From Enoplosus armatus (Eukaryota; Chordata; Actinopteri; Centrarchiformes; Enoplosidae), in assembly GCF_043641665.1 (NCBI RefSeq), contig NC_092191.1, forward strand, positions 22,253,066-22,317,065: DNA of 64,000 nt. Reading direction: 5' to 3'. The first letter of the stretch is position 1; each line of letters begins with the position of its first letter. Shown here piece after piece: positions 21,317 through 34,712 of this stretch. The position numbers were made by a program, and so were the translations under genes. The notes below the pieces were generated by a model. It saw only the letters and a list, made by a program, of their open reading frames with translations. It had not been told where the DNA came from and did not search any database.

Positions 21317-23565
21317 CCCCAACAAGTAGCACTTACTGAAGTCAACAGTCAAGTCAATGCTCAGGTCAGTTTTCTTCTTCCAGTAAGAAATGACCTGAAA
21401 TTGCTGTCCTGGGATCAACAAAACCACCCCAACAAGAAGCACTTACTGCATTGAAAACTCATGAGTGCTTGTGTTTGAGTAATATTGGTGATAAATTCAT
21501 GCATTTAGCTGGTCAAGATAAAAGGATTACATTTCTGTTGAAGAACTCACAACCAAGACAACCCCAAAGAGAAGCACTGGTGACCACAGGAATCATCAAT
21601 GTCTCCATTCGAGGTGATCCAAAATATGGCATCCAATACATTCTGTTGCTTTTGTCAATTAAAACTGCCCCAACAAGTAGCACTTACTGAAGTCAACAGT
21701 CAAGTCAATGCTCAAGTCAGGGTAATGCTTCTGACTTGCAAAAAATGCCAAAACAGTTTTCTTCTTCCACTAAGAAATGACCTAAAATTGCTGTCCTGAT
21801 GAACTCTGGGGGCTTCAGGGATCAGCAAAACTACCCCAACAAGAAGCACTTACTGCATTCAAAACTCATGTGAGTGCTTGTGTTTGGGTAATATTGGTGA
21901 TAAATTCATGCATTTAGCTGGTCAAGTGAAAGGGATTACATTTCTGTTGAAGAACTCACAACCAAGACAACCCCAAAGAGAAGCACTTATGACCACAAGA
22001 ATCATCAATGTCTCCATTTGAGGTGATCTGAATGTGATTCCAATGGCATCTCTTCTCTTACAAACTGTAGGATATGTCATGTACAGCCACCCCACCAAGT
22101 GGCACTTACTGAATTCAAACAAAACTCAATACTCAAGTTGGGTCAATATCACAGACACCCTGTCAGCAATCTTCTTTGCTTACTTCCTCCCTAGTCCATA
22201 TGCTTCTTTCTGGTATTTTCTGTGCTGTGTTCCAGTTGCAATGGAAGAGATGTTTCCTGCACAGATTTGCCCATCTTAAATACAGAATGCAGCAATGTCC
22301 ACAACTCAGCCTCCTTTTCCAGGAAGTTTCAATGGTCTTGACAATGGGAAGTAAATAATAGCACTATTTGTACTTGAACTGACAACCATCATTCTTGCAT
22401 TCCATTAGAAGTTGATGAGTGGTCAATCAGACTCCAATGGGTTTTCTTGATGCAACTCATTGTCTCATGCAGTTGCAGCACCATCAGAAATGCTGTAAAG
22501 CAATACAAAGAGGAATTGAGTGAAGAATCAAATCCCAACATCAAAGCACTTTTCATGTCTTGCATTCTAGAATTGGAGTGCATCATAATGACTTGTCTTG
22601 CATCTCAGTATGTGAGTAAAATCAGTGTATCTCCTATTGAAGTTTTTCAAATGGTACCCCAACATCTTGTTGTATTTCCATTGAGGAATTGGTCACAACC
22701 AAGACAACCCCAAAGGGGAGCACTTATGAACACAAAAATCACCAGTGGCTCTGTTTGAAGTGATCTGAGATTGATTCTCACAAAATATGGCATCCAATAC
22801 ATTCTGTTGCTTTTGTCAATTAAAACTGCCCCAACAAGTAGCACTTACACCATCAGAAATGCTGTAAAGCAATACAAAGAGGAATTGAGTGAAGAATCAA
22901 ATCCCAACATCAAAGCACTTTTCATGTCTTGCATTCTAGAATTGGAGTGCATCATAATGACTTGTCTTGCATCTCAGTATGTGAGTAAAATCAGTGTATC
23001 TCCTATTGAAGTTTTTCAAATGGTACCCCAACATCTTGTTGTATTTCCATTGAGGAATTGGTCACACCAAGACAACCCCAAAGGGGAGCACTTATGAACA
23101 CAAAAATCACCAGTGGCTCTGTTTGAAGTGATCTGAGATTGATTCTCACAAAATATGGCATCCAATACATTCTGTTGCTTTTGTCAATTAAAACTGCCCC
23201 AACAAGTAGCACTTACACCATCAGAAATGCTGTAAAGCAATACAAAGAGGAATTGAGTGAAGAATCAAATCCCAACATCAAAGCACTTTTCATGTCTTGC
23301 ATTCTAGAATTGGAGTGCATCATAATGACTTGTCTTGCATCTCAGTATGTGAGTAAAATCAGTGTATCTCCTATTGAAGTTTTTCAAATGGTACCCCAAC
23401 ATCTTGTTGTATTTCCATTGAGGAATTGGTCACAACCAAGACAACCCCAAAGGGGAGCACTTATGAACACAAAAATCACCAGTGGCTCTGTTTGAAGTGA
23501 TCTGAGATTGATTCTCACAAAATATGGCATCCAATACATTCTGTTGCTTTTGTCAATTAAAACTG
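21317..23565 (+). repeat. Unit 15: long, class P, plus two 369 bp modules (2249 bp)
   Basis: A'B'C' matches unit 11 (tttgagtaa). From about 21930 the body is P (caagtgaaaggg, gatctgaat, ctccctagtcc, ctcagcc). All three tail copies carry ccccaacatcttg, including the first, which in other units reads ccccaacagcttg. One added module has a 1 bp deletion near 23067 (ggtcacaccaag). Confidence 0.92.
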
Positions 23566-23585
23566 CCCCAACAAGTAGCACTTAC
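22480..23585 (+). repeat. Three tandem mini-triads (unit 15 end)
   Basis: Copies start at 22480, 22849 and 23217. The middle copy is 368 bp because of a deletion near 23067. All three read ccccaacatcttg, so even the first copy was converted to the module type. Confidence 0.9.
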
Positions 23586-24725
23586 TGAAGTCAACAGTCA
23601 AGTCAATGCTCAAGTCAGGGTAATGCTTCTGACTTGCAAAAAATGCCAAAACAGTTTTCTTCTTCCACTAAGAAATGACCTAAAATTGCTGTCCTGATGA
23701 ACTCTGGGGGCTTCAGGGATCAGCAAAACTACCCCAACAAGAAGCACTTACTGCATTCAAAACTCATGTGAGTGCTTGTGTTTGGGTAACATTGGTGATA
23801 AATTCATGCATTTAGCTGGTCAAGTGAAAAGGATTACATTTCTGTTGAAGAACTCACAACCAAGACAACCCCAAAGAGAAGCACTTATGACCACAAGAAT
23901 CATCAATGTCTCCATTTGAGGTGATCCGAATGTGATTCCAATGGCATCTCTTCTCTTACAAACTGTAGGATATGTCATGTACAGCCACCCCACCAAGTGG
24001 CACTTACTGAATTCAAACACAACTCAATACTCAAGTTGGGTCAATATCACAGACACCCTGTCAGCAATCTTCTTTGCTTACTTCCTCCTTAGTCCATATG
24101 CTTCTTTCTGGTATTTTCTGTGCTGTGTTCCAGTTGCAATGGAAGAGATGTTTCCTGCACAGATTTGCCCATCTTAAATACAGAATGCAGCAATGTCCAC
24201 AACTCCGCCTCCTTTTCCATGAAGTTTCAATGGTCTTGACAATGGGAAGTAAACAATAGCACTATTTGTACTTGAACAGACAACCATCATTCTTGCATTC
24301 CATTAGAAGTTGATGAGTGGTCAATCAGACTCCAATGGGTTTTCTTGATGCAACTCATTGTCTTATGCAGTTGCAGCACCATCAGAAATGCTGTAAAGCA
24401 ATACAAAGAGGAATTGAGTGAAGAATCAAATCCCAACATCAAAGCACTTTTCATGTCTTGCATTCTAGAATTGGAGTGCATCATAATGACTTGTCTTGCA
24501 TCTCAGTATGTGAGTAAAATCAGTGTATCTCCTATTGAAGTTTTCAAATGGTACCCCAACAGCTTGTTGTATTTCCATTGAGGAATTGGTCACAACCAAG
24601 ACAACCCCAAAGAGGAGCACTTATGAACACAAGAATCACCAGTGGCTCTGTTTGAAGTGATCTGAGATTGATTCTCACAAAATATGGCATTCAATACATT
24701 CTGTTGCTTTTGTCAATTAAAACTG
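23566..24725 (+). repeat. Unit 16: short, class T (1160 bp)
   Basis: Has gggtaacattgg and gtcttatgcag like unit 9, but is followed by a K unit rather than by the S unit that follows units 9, 27, 31 and 34. Confidence 0.92.
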
Positions 24726-25886
24726 CCCCAACAAGTAGCACTTACTGAAGTCAACAGTCAAGTCAATGCTCAAGTCAGGGTAATGCTTCTGACTTGCAAA
24801 AAATGCCAAAACAGTTTTCTTCTTCCACTAAGAAATGACCTAAAATTGCTGTCCTGATGAACTCTGGGGGCTTCAGGGATCAGCAAAACTACCCCAACAA
24901 GAAGCACTTACTGCATTCAAAACTCATGTGAGTGCTTGTGTTTGGGTAATATTGGTGATAAATTCATGCATTTAGCTGGTCAAGTGAAAAGGATTACATT
25001 TCTGTTGAAGAACTCACAACCAAGACAACCCCAAAGAGAAGCACTTATGACCACAAGAATCATCAATGTCTCCATTTGAGGTGATCCGAATGTGATTCCA
25101 ATGGCATCTCTTCTCTTACAAACTGTAGGATATGTCATGTACAGCCACCCCACCAAGTGGCACTTACTGAATTCAAACAAAACTCAATACTCAAGTTGGG
25201 TCAATATCACAGACACCCTGTCAGCAATCTTCTTTGCTTACTTCCTCCTTAGTCCATATGCTTCTTTCTGGTATTTTCTGTGCTGTGTTCCAGTTGCAAT
25301 GGAAGAGATGTTTCCTGCACAGATTTGTCCATCTTAAATACAGAATGCAGCAATGTCCACAACTCCGCCTCCTTTTCCATGAAGTTTCAATGGTCTTGAC
25401 AATGGGAAGTAAACAATAGCACTATTTGTACTTGAACAGACAACCATCATTCTTGCATTCCATTAGAAGTTGATGAGTGGTCAATCAGACTCCAATGGGT
25501 TTTCTTGATGCAACTCATTGTCTCATGCAGTTGCAGCACCATCAGAAATGCTGTAAAGCAATACAAAGAGGAATTGAGTGAAGAATCAAATCCCAACATC
25601 AAAGCACTTTTCATGTCTTGCATTCTAGAATTGGAGTGCATCATAATGACTTGTCTTGCATCTCAGTATGTGAGTAAAATCAGTGTATCTCCTATTGAAG
25701 TTTTTCAAATGGTACCCCAACAGCTTGTTGTATTTCCATTGAGGAATTGGTCACAACCAAGACAACCCCAAAGAGGAGCACTTATGAACACAAGAATCAC
25801 CAGTGGCTCTGTTTGAAGTGATCTGAGATTGATTCTCACAAAATATGGCATCCAATACATTCTGTTGCTTTTGTCAATTAAAACTG
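24726..25886 (+). repeat. Unit 17: short, class K (1161 bp)
   Basis: K body, tail gtttttcaaa with ccccaacagcttg. First unit of the block repeated at +3833 (the short part of unit 20). Confidence 0.92.
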
Positions 25887-27047
25887 CCCCAACAAGTAGC
25901 ACTTACTGAAGTCAACAGTCAAGTCAATGCTCAAGTCAGGGTAATGCTTCTGACTTGCAAAAAATGCCAAAACAGTTTTCTTCTTCCACTAAGAAATGAC
26001 CTAAAATTGCTGTCCTGATGAACTCTGGGGGCTTCAGGGATCAGCAAAACTACCCCAACAAGAAGCACTTACTGCATTCAAAACTCATGTGAGTGCTTGT
26101 GTTTGGGTAATATTGGTGATAAATTCATGCATTTAGCTGGTCAAGTGAAAAGGATTACATTTCTGTTGAAGAACTCACAACCAAGACAACCCCAAAGAGA
26201 AGCACTTATGACCACAAGAATCATCAATGTCTCCATTTGAGGTGATCCGAATGTGATTCCAATGGCATCTCTTCTCTTACAAACTGTAGGATATGTCATG
26301 TACAGCCACCCCACCAAGTGGCACTTACTGAATTCAAACAAAACTCAATACTCAAGTTGGGTCAATATCACAGACACCCTGTCAGCAATCTTCTTTGCTT
26401 ACTTCCTCCTTAGTCCATATGCTTCTTTCTGGTATTTTCTGTGCTGTGATCCAGTTGCAATGGAAGAGATGTTTCCTGCACAGATTTGTCCATCTTAAAT
26501 ACAGAATGCAGCAATGTCCACAACTCCGCCTCCTTTTCCATGAAGTTTCAATGGTCTTGACAATGGGAAGTAAACAATAGCACTATTTGTACTTGAACAG
26601 ACAACCATCATTCTTGCATTCCATTAGAAGTTGATGAGTGGTCAATCAGACTCCAATGGGTTTTCTTGATGCAACTCATTGTCTCATGCAGTTGCAGCAC
26701 CATCAGAAATGCTGTAAAGCAATACAAAGAGGAATTGAGTGAAGAATCAAATCCCAACATCAAAGCACTTTTCATGTCTTGCATTCTAGAATTGGAGTGC
26801 ATCATAATGACTTGTCTTGCATCTCAGTATGTGAGTAAAATCAGTGTATCTCCTGTTGAAGTTTTTCAAATGGTACCCCAACAGCTTGTTGTATTTCCAT
26901 TGAGGAATTGGTCACAACCAAGACAACCCCAAAGAGGAGCACTTATGAACACAAGAATCACCAGTGGCTCTGTTTGAAGTGATCTGAGATTGATTCTCAC
27001 AAAATATGGCATCCAATACATTCTGTTGCTTTTGTCAATTAAAACTG
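25887..27047 (+). repeat. Unit 18: short, class K (1161 bp)
   Basis: K body with gctgtgatccag and tail variant tctcctgttgaag. Unit 21 at +3833 has the same pair. Confidence 0.92.
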
Positions 27048-28207
27048 CCCCAACAAGTAGCACTTACTGAAGTCAACAGTCAAGTCAATGCTCAAGTCAG
27101 GGTAATGCTTCTGACTTGCAAAAAATGCCAAAACAGTTTTCTTCTTCCACTAAGAAATGACCTAAAATTGCTGTCCTGATGAACTCTGGGGGCTTCAGGG
27201 ATCAGCAAAACTACCCCAACAAGAAGCACTTACTGCATTCAAAACTCATGTGAGTGCTTGTGTTTGGGTAATATTGGTGATAAATTCATGCATTTAGCTG
27301 GTCAAGTGAAAGGGATTACATTTCTGTTGAAGAACTCACAACCAAGACAACCCCAAAGAGAAGCACTTATGACCACAAGAATCATCAATGTCTCCATTTG
27401 AGGTGATCTGAATGTGATTCCAATGGCATCTCTTCTCTTACAAACTGTAGGATATGTCATGTACAGCCACCCCACCAAGTGGCACTTACTGAATTCAAAC
27501 AAAACTCAATACTCAAGTTGGGTCAATATCACAGACACCCTGTCAGCAATCTTCTTTGCTTACTTCCTCCCTAGTCCATATGCTTCTTTCTGGTATTTTC
27601 TGTGCTGTGTTCCAGTTGCAATGGAAGAGATGTTTCCTGCACAGATTTGCCCATCTTAAATACAGAATGCAGCAATGTCCACAACTCAGCCTCCTTTTCC
27701 AGGAAGTTTCAATGGTCTTGACAATGGGAAGTAAATAATAGCACTATTTGTACTTGAACTGACAACCATCATTCTTGCATTCCATTAGAAGTTGATGAGT
27801 GGTCAATCAGACTCCAATGGGTTTTCTTGATGCAACTCATTGTCTCATGCAGTTGCAGCACCATCAGAAATGCTGTAAAGCAATACAAAGAGGAATTGAG
27901 TGAAGAATCAAATCCCAACATCAAAGCACTTTTCATGTCTTGCATTCTAGAATTGGAGTGCATCATAATGACTTGTCTTGCATCTCAGTATGTGAGTAAA
28001 ATTAGTGTATCTCCTATTGACGTTTTCAAATGGTACCCCAACAGCTTGTTGTATTTCCATTGAGGAACTGGTCACAACCAAGACAACCCCAAAGAGGAGC
28101 ACTTATGAACACAAGAATCACCAGTGGCTCTGTTTGAAGTGATCTGAGATTGATTCTCACAAAATATGGCATTCAATACATTCTGTTGCTTTTGTCAATT
28201 AAAACTG
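27048..28207 (+). repeat. Unit 19: short, class P (1160 bp)
   Basis: P body with attgacgttttc and gaggaactgg. The end is of the other tail form (acttatgaacacaag, ggcattcaa), so the unit is a chimera. Unit 22 at +3833 keeps acttttgaacagaag. Confidence 0.92.
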
Positions 28208-29719
28208 CCCCAACAAGTAGCACTTACTGAAGTCAACAGTCAAGTCAATGCTCAGGTCAGTTTTCTTCTTCCAGTAAGAAATGACCTGAAATTGCTGTCC
28301 TGGGATCAACAAAACCACCCCAACAAGAAGCACTTACTGCATTGAAAACTCATGAGTGCTTGTGTTTGAGTAATATTGGTGATAAATTCATGCATTTAGC
28401 TGGTCAAGATAAAAGGATTACATTTCTGTTGAAGAACTCACAACCAAGACAACCCCAAAGAGAAGCACTGGTGACCACAGGAATCATCAATGTCTCCATT
28501 CGAGGTGATCCAAAATATGGCATCCAATACATTCTGTTGCTTTTGTCAATTAAAACTGCCCCAACAAGTAGCACTTACTGAAGTCAACAGTCAAGTCAAT
28601 GCTCAAGTCAGGGTAATGCTTCTGACTTGCAAAAAATGCCAAAACAGTTTTCTTCTTCCACTAAGAAATGACCTAAAATTGCTGTCCTGATGAACTCTGG
28701 GGGCTTCAGGGATCAGCAAAACTACCCCAACAAGAAGCACTTACTGCATTCAAAACTCATGTGAGTGCTTGTGTTTGGGTAATATTGGTGATAAATTCAT
28801 GCATTTAGCTGGTCAAGTGAAAAGGATTACATTTCTGTTGAAGAACTCACAACCAAGACAACCCCAAAGAGAAGCACTTATGACCACAAGAATCATCAAT
28901 GTCTCCATTTGAGGTGATCCGAATGTGATTCCAATGGCATCTCTTCTCTTACAAACTGTAGGATATGTCATGTACAGCCACCCCACCAAGTGGCACTTAC
29001 TGAATTCAAACAAAACTCAATACTCAAGTTGGGTCAATATCACAGACACCCTGTCAGCAATCTTCTTTGCTTACTTCCTCCTTAGTCCATATGCTTCTTT
29101 CTGGTATTTTCTGTGCTGTGTTCCAGTTGCAATGGAAGAGATGTTTCCTGCACAGATTTGTCCATCTTAAATACAGAATGCAGCAATGTCCACAACTCCG
29201 CCTCCTTTTCCATGAAGTTTCAATGGTCTTGACAATGGGAAGTAAACAATAGCACTATTTGTACTTGAACAGACAACCATCATTCTTGCATTCCATTAGA
29301 AGTTGATGAGTGGTCAATCAGACTCCAATGGGTTTTCTTGATGCAACTCATTGTCTCATGCAGTTGCAGCACCATCAGAAATGCTGTAAAGCAATACAAA
29401 GAGGAATTGAGTGAAGAATCAAATCCCAACATCAAAGCACTTTTCATGTCTTGCATTCTAGAATTGGAGTGCATCATAATGACTTGTCTTGCATCTCAGT
29501 ATGTGAGTAAAATCAGTGTATCTCCTATTGAAGTTTTTCAAATGGTACCCCAACAGCTTGTTGTATTTCCATTGAGGAATTGGTCACAACCAAGACAACC
29601 CCAAAGAGGAGCACTTATGAACACAAGAATCACCAGTGGCTCTGTTTGAAGTGATCTGAGATTGATTCTCACAAAATATGGCATCCAATACATTCTGTTG
29701 CTTTTGTCAATTAAAACTG
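28208..29719 (+). repeat. Unit 20: long, class K (1512 bp)
   Basis: B' has tttgagtaa. From its A module (28559) onward it repeats unit 17. Confidence 0.92.
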
Positions 29720-30880
29720 CCCCAACAAGTAGCACTTACTGAAGTCAACAGTCAAGTCAATGCTCAAGTCAGGGTAATGCTTCTGACTTGCAAAAAATGC
29801 CAAAACAGTTTTCTTCTTCCACTAAGAAATGACCTAAAATTGCTGTCCTGATGAACTCTGGGGGCTTCAGGGATCAGCAAAACTACCCCAACAAGAAGCA
29901 CTTACTGCATTCAAAACTCATGTGAGTGCTTGTGTTTGGGTAATATTGGTGATAAATTCATGCATTTAGCTGGTCAAGTGAAAAGGATTACATTTCTGTT
30001 GAAGAACTCACAACCAAGACAACCCCAAAGAGAAGCACTTATGACCACAAGAATCATCAATGTCTCCATTTGAGGTGATCCGAATGTGATTCCAATGGCA
30101 TCTCTTCTCTTACAAACTGTAGGATATGTCATGTACAGCCACCCCACCAAGTGGCACTTACTGAATTCAAACAAAACTCAATACTCAAGTTGGGTCAATA
30201 TCACAGACACCCTGTCAGCAATCTTCTTTGCTTACTTCCTCCTTAGTCCATATGCTTCTTTCTGGTATTTTCTGTGCTGTGATCCAGTTGCAATGGAAGA
30301 GATGTTTCCTGCACAGATTTGTCCATCTTAAATACAGAATGCAGCAATGTCCACAACTCCGCCTCCTTTTCCATGAAGTTTCAATGGTCTTGACAATGGG
30401 AAGTAAACAATAGCACTATTTGTACTTGAACAGACAACCATCATTCTTGCATTCCATTAGAAGTTGATGAGTGGTCAATCAGACTCCAATGGGTTTTCTT
30501 GATGCAACTCATTGTCTCATGCAGTTGCAGCACCATCAGAAATGCTGTAAAGCAATACAAAGAGGAATTGAGTGAAGAATCAAATCCCAACATCAAAGCA
30601 CTTTTCATGTCTTGCATTCTAGAATTGGAGTGCATCATAATGACTTGTCTTGCATCTCAGTATGTGAGTAAAATCAGTGTATCTCCTGTTGAAGTTTTTC
30701 AAATGGTACCCCAACAGCTTGTTGTATTTCCATTGAGGAATTGGTCACAACCAAGACAACCCCAAAGAGGAGCACTTATGAACACAAGAATCACCAGTGG
30801 CTCTGTTTGAAGTGATCTGAGATTGATTCTCACAAAATATGGCATCCAATACATTCTGTTGCTTTTGTCAATTAAAACTG
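29720..30880 (+). repeat. Unit 21: short, class K (1161 bp)
   Basis: Same rare pair as unit 18: gctgtgatccag and tctcctgttgaag. Confidence 0.92.
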
Positions 30881-32040
30881 CCCCAACAAGTAGCACTTAC
30901 TGAAGTCAACAGTCAAGTCAATGCTCAAGTCAGGGTAATGCTTCTGACTTGCAAAAAATGCCAAAACAGTTTTCTTCTTCCACTAAGAAATGACCTAAAA
31001 TTGCTGTCCTGATGAACTCTGGGGGCTTCAGGGATCAGCAAAACTACCCCAACAAGAAGCACTTACTGCATTCAAAACTCATGTGAGTGCTTGTGTTTGG
31101 GTAATATTGGTGATAAATTCATGCATTTAGCTGGTCAAGTGAAAGGGATTACATTTCTGTTGAAGAACTCACAACCAAGACAACCCCAAAGAGAAGCACT
31201 TATGACCACAAGAATCATCAATGTCTCCATTTGAGGTGATCTGAATGTGATTCCAATGGCATCTCTTCTCTTACAAACTGTAGGATATGTCATGTACAGC
31301 CACCCCACCAAGTGGCACTTACTGAATTCAAACAAAACTCAATACTCAAGTTGGGTCAATATCACAGACACCCTGTCAGCAATCTTCTTTGCTTACTTCC
31401 TCCCTAGTCCATATGCTTCTTTCTGGTATTTTCTGTGCTGTGTTCCAGTTGCAATGGAAGAGATGTTTCCTGCACAGATTTGCCCATCTTAAATACAGAA
31501 TGCAGCAATGTCCACAACTCAGCCTCCTTTTCCAGGAAGTTTCAATGGTCTTGACAATGGGAAGTAAATAATAGCACTATTTGTACTTGAACTGACAACC
31601 ATCATTCTTGCATTCCATTAGAAGTTGATGAGTGGTCAATCAGACTCCAATGGGTTTTCTTGATGCAACTCATTGTCTCATGCAGTTGCAGCACCATCAG
31701 AAATGCTGTAAAGCAATACAAAGAGGAATTGAGTGAAGAATCAAATCCCAACATCAAAGCACTTTTCATGTCTTGCATTCTAGAATTGGAGTGCATCATA
31801 ATGACTTGTCTTGCATCTCAGTATGTGAGTAAAATTAGTGTATCTCCTATTGACGTTTTCAAATGGTACCCCAACAGCTTGTTGTATTTCCATTGAGGAA
31901 CTGGTCACAACCAAGACAACCCCAAAGAGGAGCACTTTTGAACAGAAGAATCACCAGTGGCTCTATTTGAGGTGATCTGAGATTGATTCTCACAAAATAT
32001 GGCATCCAATACATTCTGTTGCTTTTGTCAATTAAAACTG
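30881..32040 (+). repeat. Unit 22: short, class P (1160 bp)
   Basis: P body with caagtgaaaggg; tail attgacgttttc, acttttgaacagaag, ggcatccaa. First unit of the 6.6 kb block repeated at +19383. Confidence 0.92.
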
Positions 32041-33552
32041 CCCCAACAAGTAGCACTTACTGAAGTCAACAGTCAAGTCAATGCTCAGGTCAGTTTTCTT
32101 CTTCCAGTAAGAAATGACCTGAAATTGCTGTCCTGGGATCAACAAAACCACCCCAACAAGAAGCACTTACTGCATTGAAAACTCATGAGTGCTTGTGTTT
32201 GGGTAATATTGGTGATAAATTCATGCATTTAGCTGGTCAAGATAAAAGGATTACATTTCTGTTGAAGAACTCACAACCAAGACAACCCCAAAGAGAAGCA
32301 CTGGTGACCACAGGAATCATCAATGTCTCCATTCGAGGTGATCCAAAATATGGCATCCAATACATTCTGTTGCTTTTGTCAATTAAAACTGCCCCAACAA
32401 GTAGCACTTACTGAAGTCAACAGTCAAGTCAATGCTCAAGTCAGGGTAATGCTTCTGACTTGCAAAAAATGCCAAAACAGTTTTCTTCTTCCACTAAGAA
32501 ATGACCTAAAATTGCTGTCCTGATGAACTCTGGGGGCTTCAGGGATCAGCAAAACTACCCCAACAAGAAGCACTTACTGCATTCAAAACTCATGTGAGTG
32601 CTTGTGTTTGGGTAATATTGGTGATAAATTCATGCATTTAGCTGGTCAAGTGAAAAGGATTACATTTCTGTTGAAGAACTCACAACCAAGACAACCCCAA
32701 AGAGAAGCACTTATGACCACAAGAATCATCAATGTCTCCATTTGAGGTGATCCGAATGTGATTCCAATGGCATCTCTTCTCTTACAAACTGTAGGATATG
32801 TCATGTACAGCCACCCCACCAAGTGGCACTTACTGAATTCAAACAAAACTCAATACTCAAGTTGGGTCAATATCACAGACACCCTGTCAGCAATCTTCTT
32901 TGCTTACTTCCTCCTTAGTCCATATGCTTCTTTCTGGTATTTTCTGTGCTGTGTTCCAGTTGCAATGGAAGAGATGTTTCCTGCACAGATTTGTCCATCT
33001 TAAATACAGAATGCAGCAATGTCCACAACTCCGCCTCCTTTTCCATGAAGTTTCAATGGTCTTGACAATGGGAAGTAAACAATAGCACTATTTGTACTTG
33101 AACAGACAACCATCATTCTTGCATTCCATTAGAAGTTGATGAGTGGTCAATCAGACTCCAATGGGTTTTCTTGATGCAACTCATTGTCTCATGCAGTTGC
33201 AGCACCATCAGAAATGCTGTAAAGCAATACAAAGAGGAATTGAGTGAAGAATCAAATCCCAACATCAAAGCACTTTTCATGTCTTGCATTCTAGAATTGG
33301 AGTGCATCATAATGACTTGTCTTGCATCTCAGTATGTGAGTAAAATCAGTGTATCTCCTATTGAAGTTTTTCAAATGGTACCCCAACAGCTTGTTGTATT
33401 TCCATTGAGGAATTGGTCACAACCAAGACAACCCCAAAGAGGAGCACTTATGAACACAAGAATCACCAGTGTCTCTGTTTGAAGTGATCTGAGATTGATT
33501 CTCACAAAATATGGCATCCAATACATTCTGTTGCTTTTGTCAATTAAAACTG
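32041..33552 (+). repeat. Unit 23: long, class K (1512 bp)
   Basis: K body. A private ccagtgtctctg near 33474 replaces ccagtggctctg. It is the only difference I saw between this unit and unit 37, its counterpart at +19383. Confidence 0.92.
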
Positions 33553-34712
33553 CCCCAACAAGTAGCACTTACTGAAGTCAACAGTCAAGTCAATGCTCAA
33601 GTCAGGGTAATGCTTCTGACTTGCAAAAAATGCCAAAACAGTTTTCTTCTTCCACTAAGAAATGACCTAAAATTGCTGTCCTGATGAACTCTGGGGGCTT
33701 CAGGGATCAGCAAAACTACCCCAACAAGAAGCACTTACTGCATTCAAAACTCATGTGAGTGCTTGTGTTTGGGTAATATTGGTGATAAATTCATGCATTT
33801 AGCTGGTCAAGTGAAAAGGATTACATTTCTGTTGAAGAACTCACAACCAAGACAACCCCAAAGAGAAGCACTTATGACCACAAGAATCATCAATGTCTCC
33901 ATTTGAGGTGATCTGAATGTGATTCCAATGGCATCTCTTCTCTTACAAACTGTAGGATATGTCATGTACAGCCACCCCACCAAGTGGCACTTACTGAATT
34001 CAAACAAAACTCAATACTCAAGTTGGGTCAATATCACAGACACCCTGTCAGCAATCTTCTTTGCTTACTTCCTCCCTAGTCCATATGCTTCTTTCTGGTA
34101 TTTTCTGTGCTGTGTTCCAGTTGCAATGGAAGAGATGTTTCCTGCACAGATTTGCCCATCTTAAATACAGAATGCAGCAATGTCCACAACTCAGCCTCCT
34201 TTTCCAGGAAGTTTCAATGGTCTTGACAATGGGAAGTAAATAATAGCACTATTTGTACTTGAACTGACAACCATCATTCTTGCATTCCATTAGAAGTTGA
34301 TGAGTGGTCAATCAGACTCCAATGGGTTTTCTTGATGCAACTCATTGTCTCATGCAGTTGCAGCACCATCAGAAATGCTGTAAAGCAATACAAAGAGGAA
34401 TTGAGTGAAGAATCAAATCCCAACATCAAAGCACTTTTCATGTCTTGCATTCTAGAATTGGAGTGCATCATAATGACTTGTCTTGCATCTCAGTATGTGA
34501 GTAAAATTAGTGTATCTCCTATTGACGTTTTCAAATGGTACCCCAACAGCTTGTTGTATTTCCATTGAGGAACTGGTCACAACCAAGACAACCCCAAAGA
34601 GGAGCACTTTTGAACAGAAGAATCACCAGTGGCTCTATTTGAGGTGATCTGAGATTGATTCTCACAAAATATGGCATCCAATACATTCTGTTGCTTTTGT
34701 CAATTAAAACTG
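33553..34712 (+). repeat. Unit 24: short, class P (1160 bp)
   Basis: P body but with caagtgaaaagg rather than caagtgaaaggg. The same combination marks units 29 and 38, each the first of a P-P pair. Confidence 0.92.
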
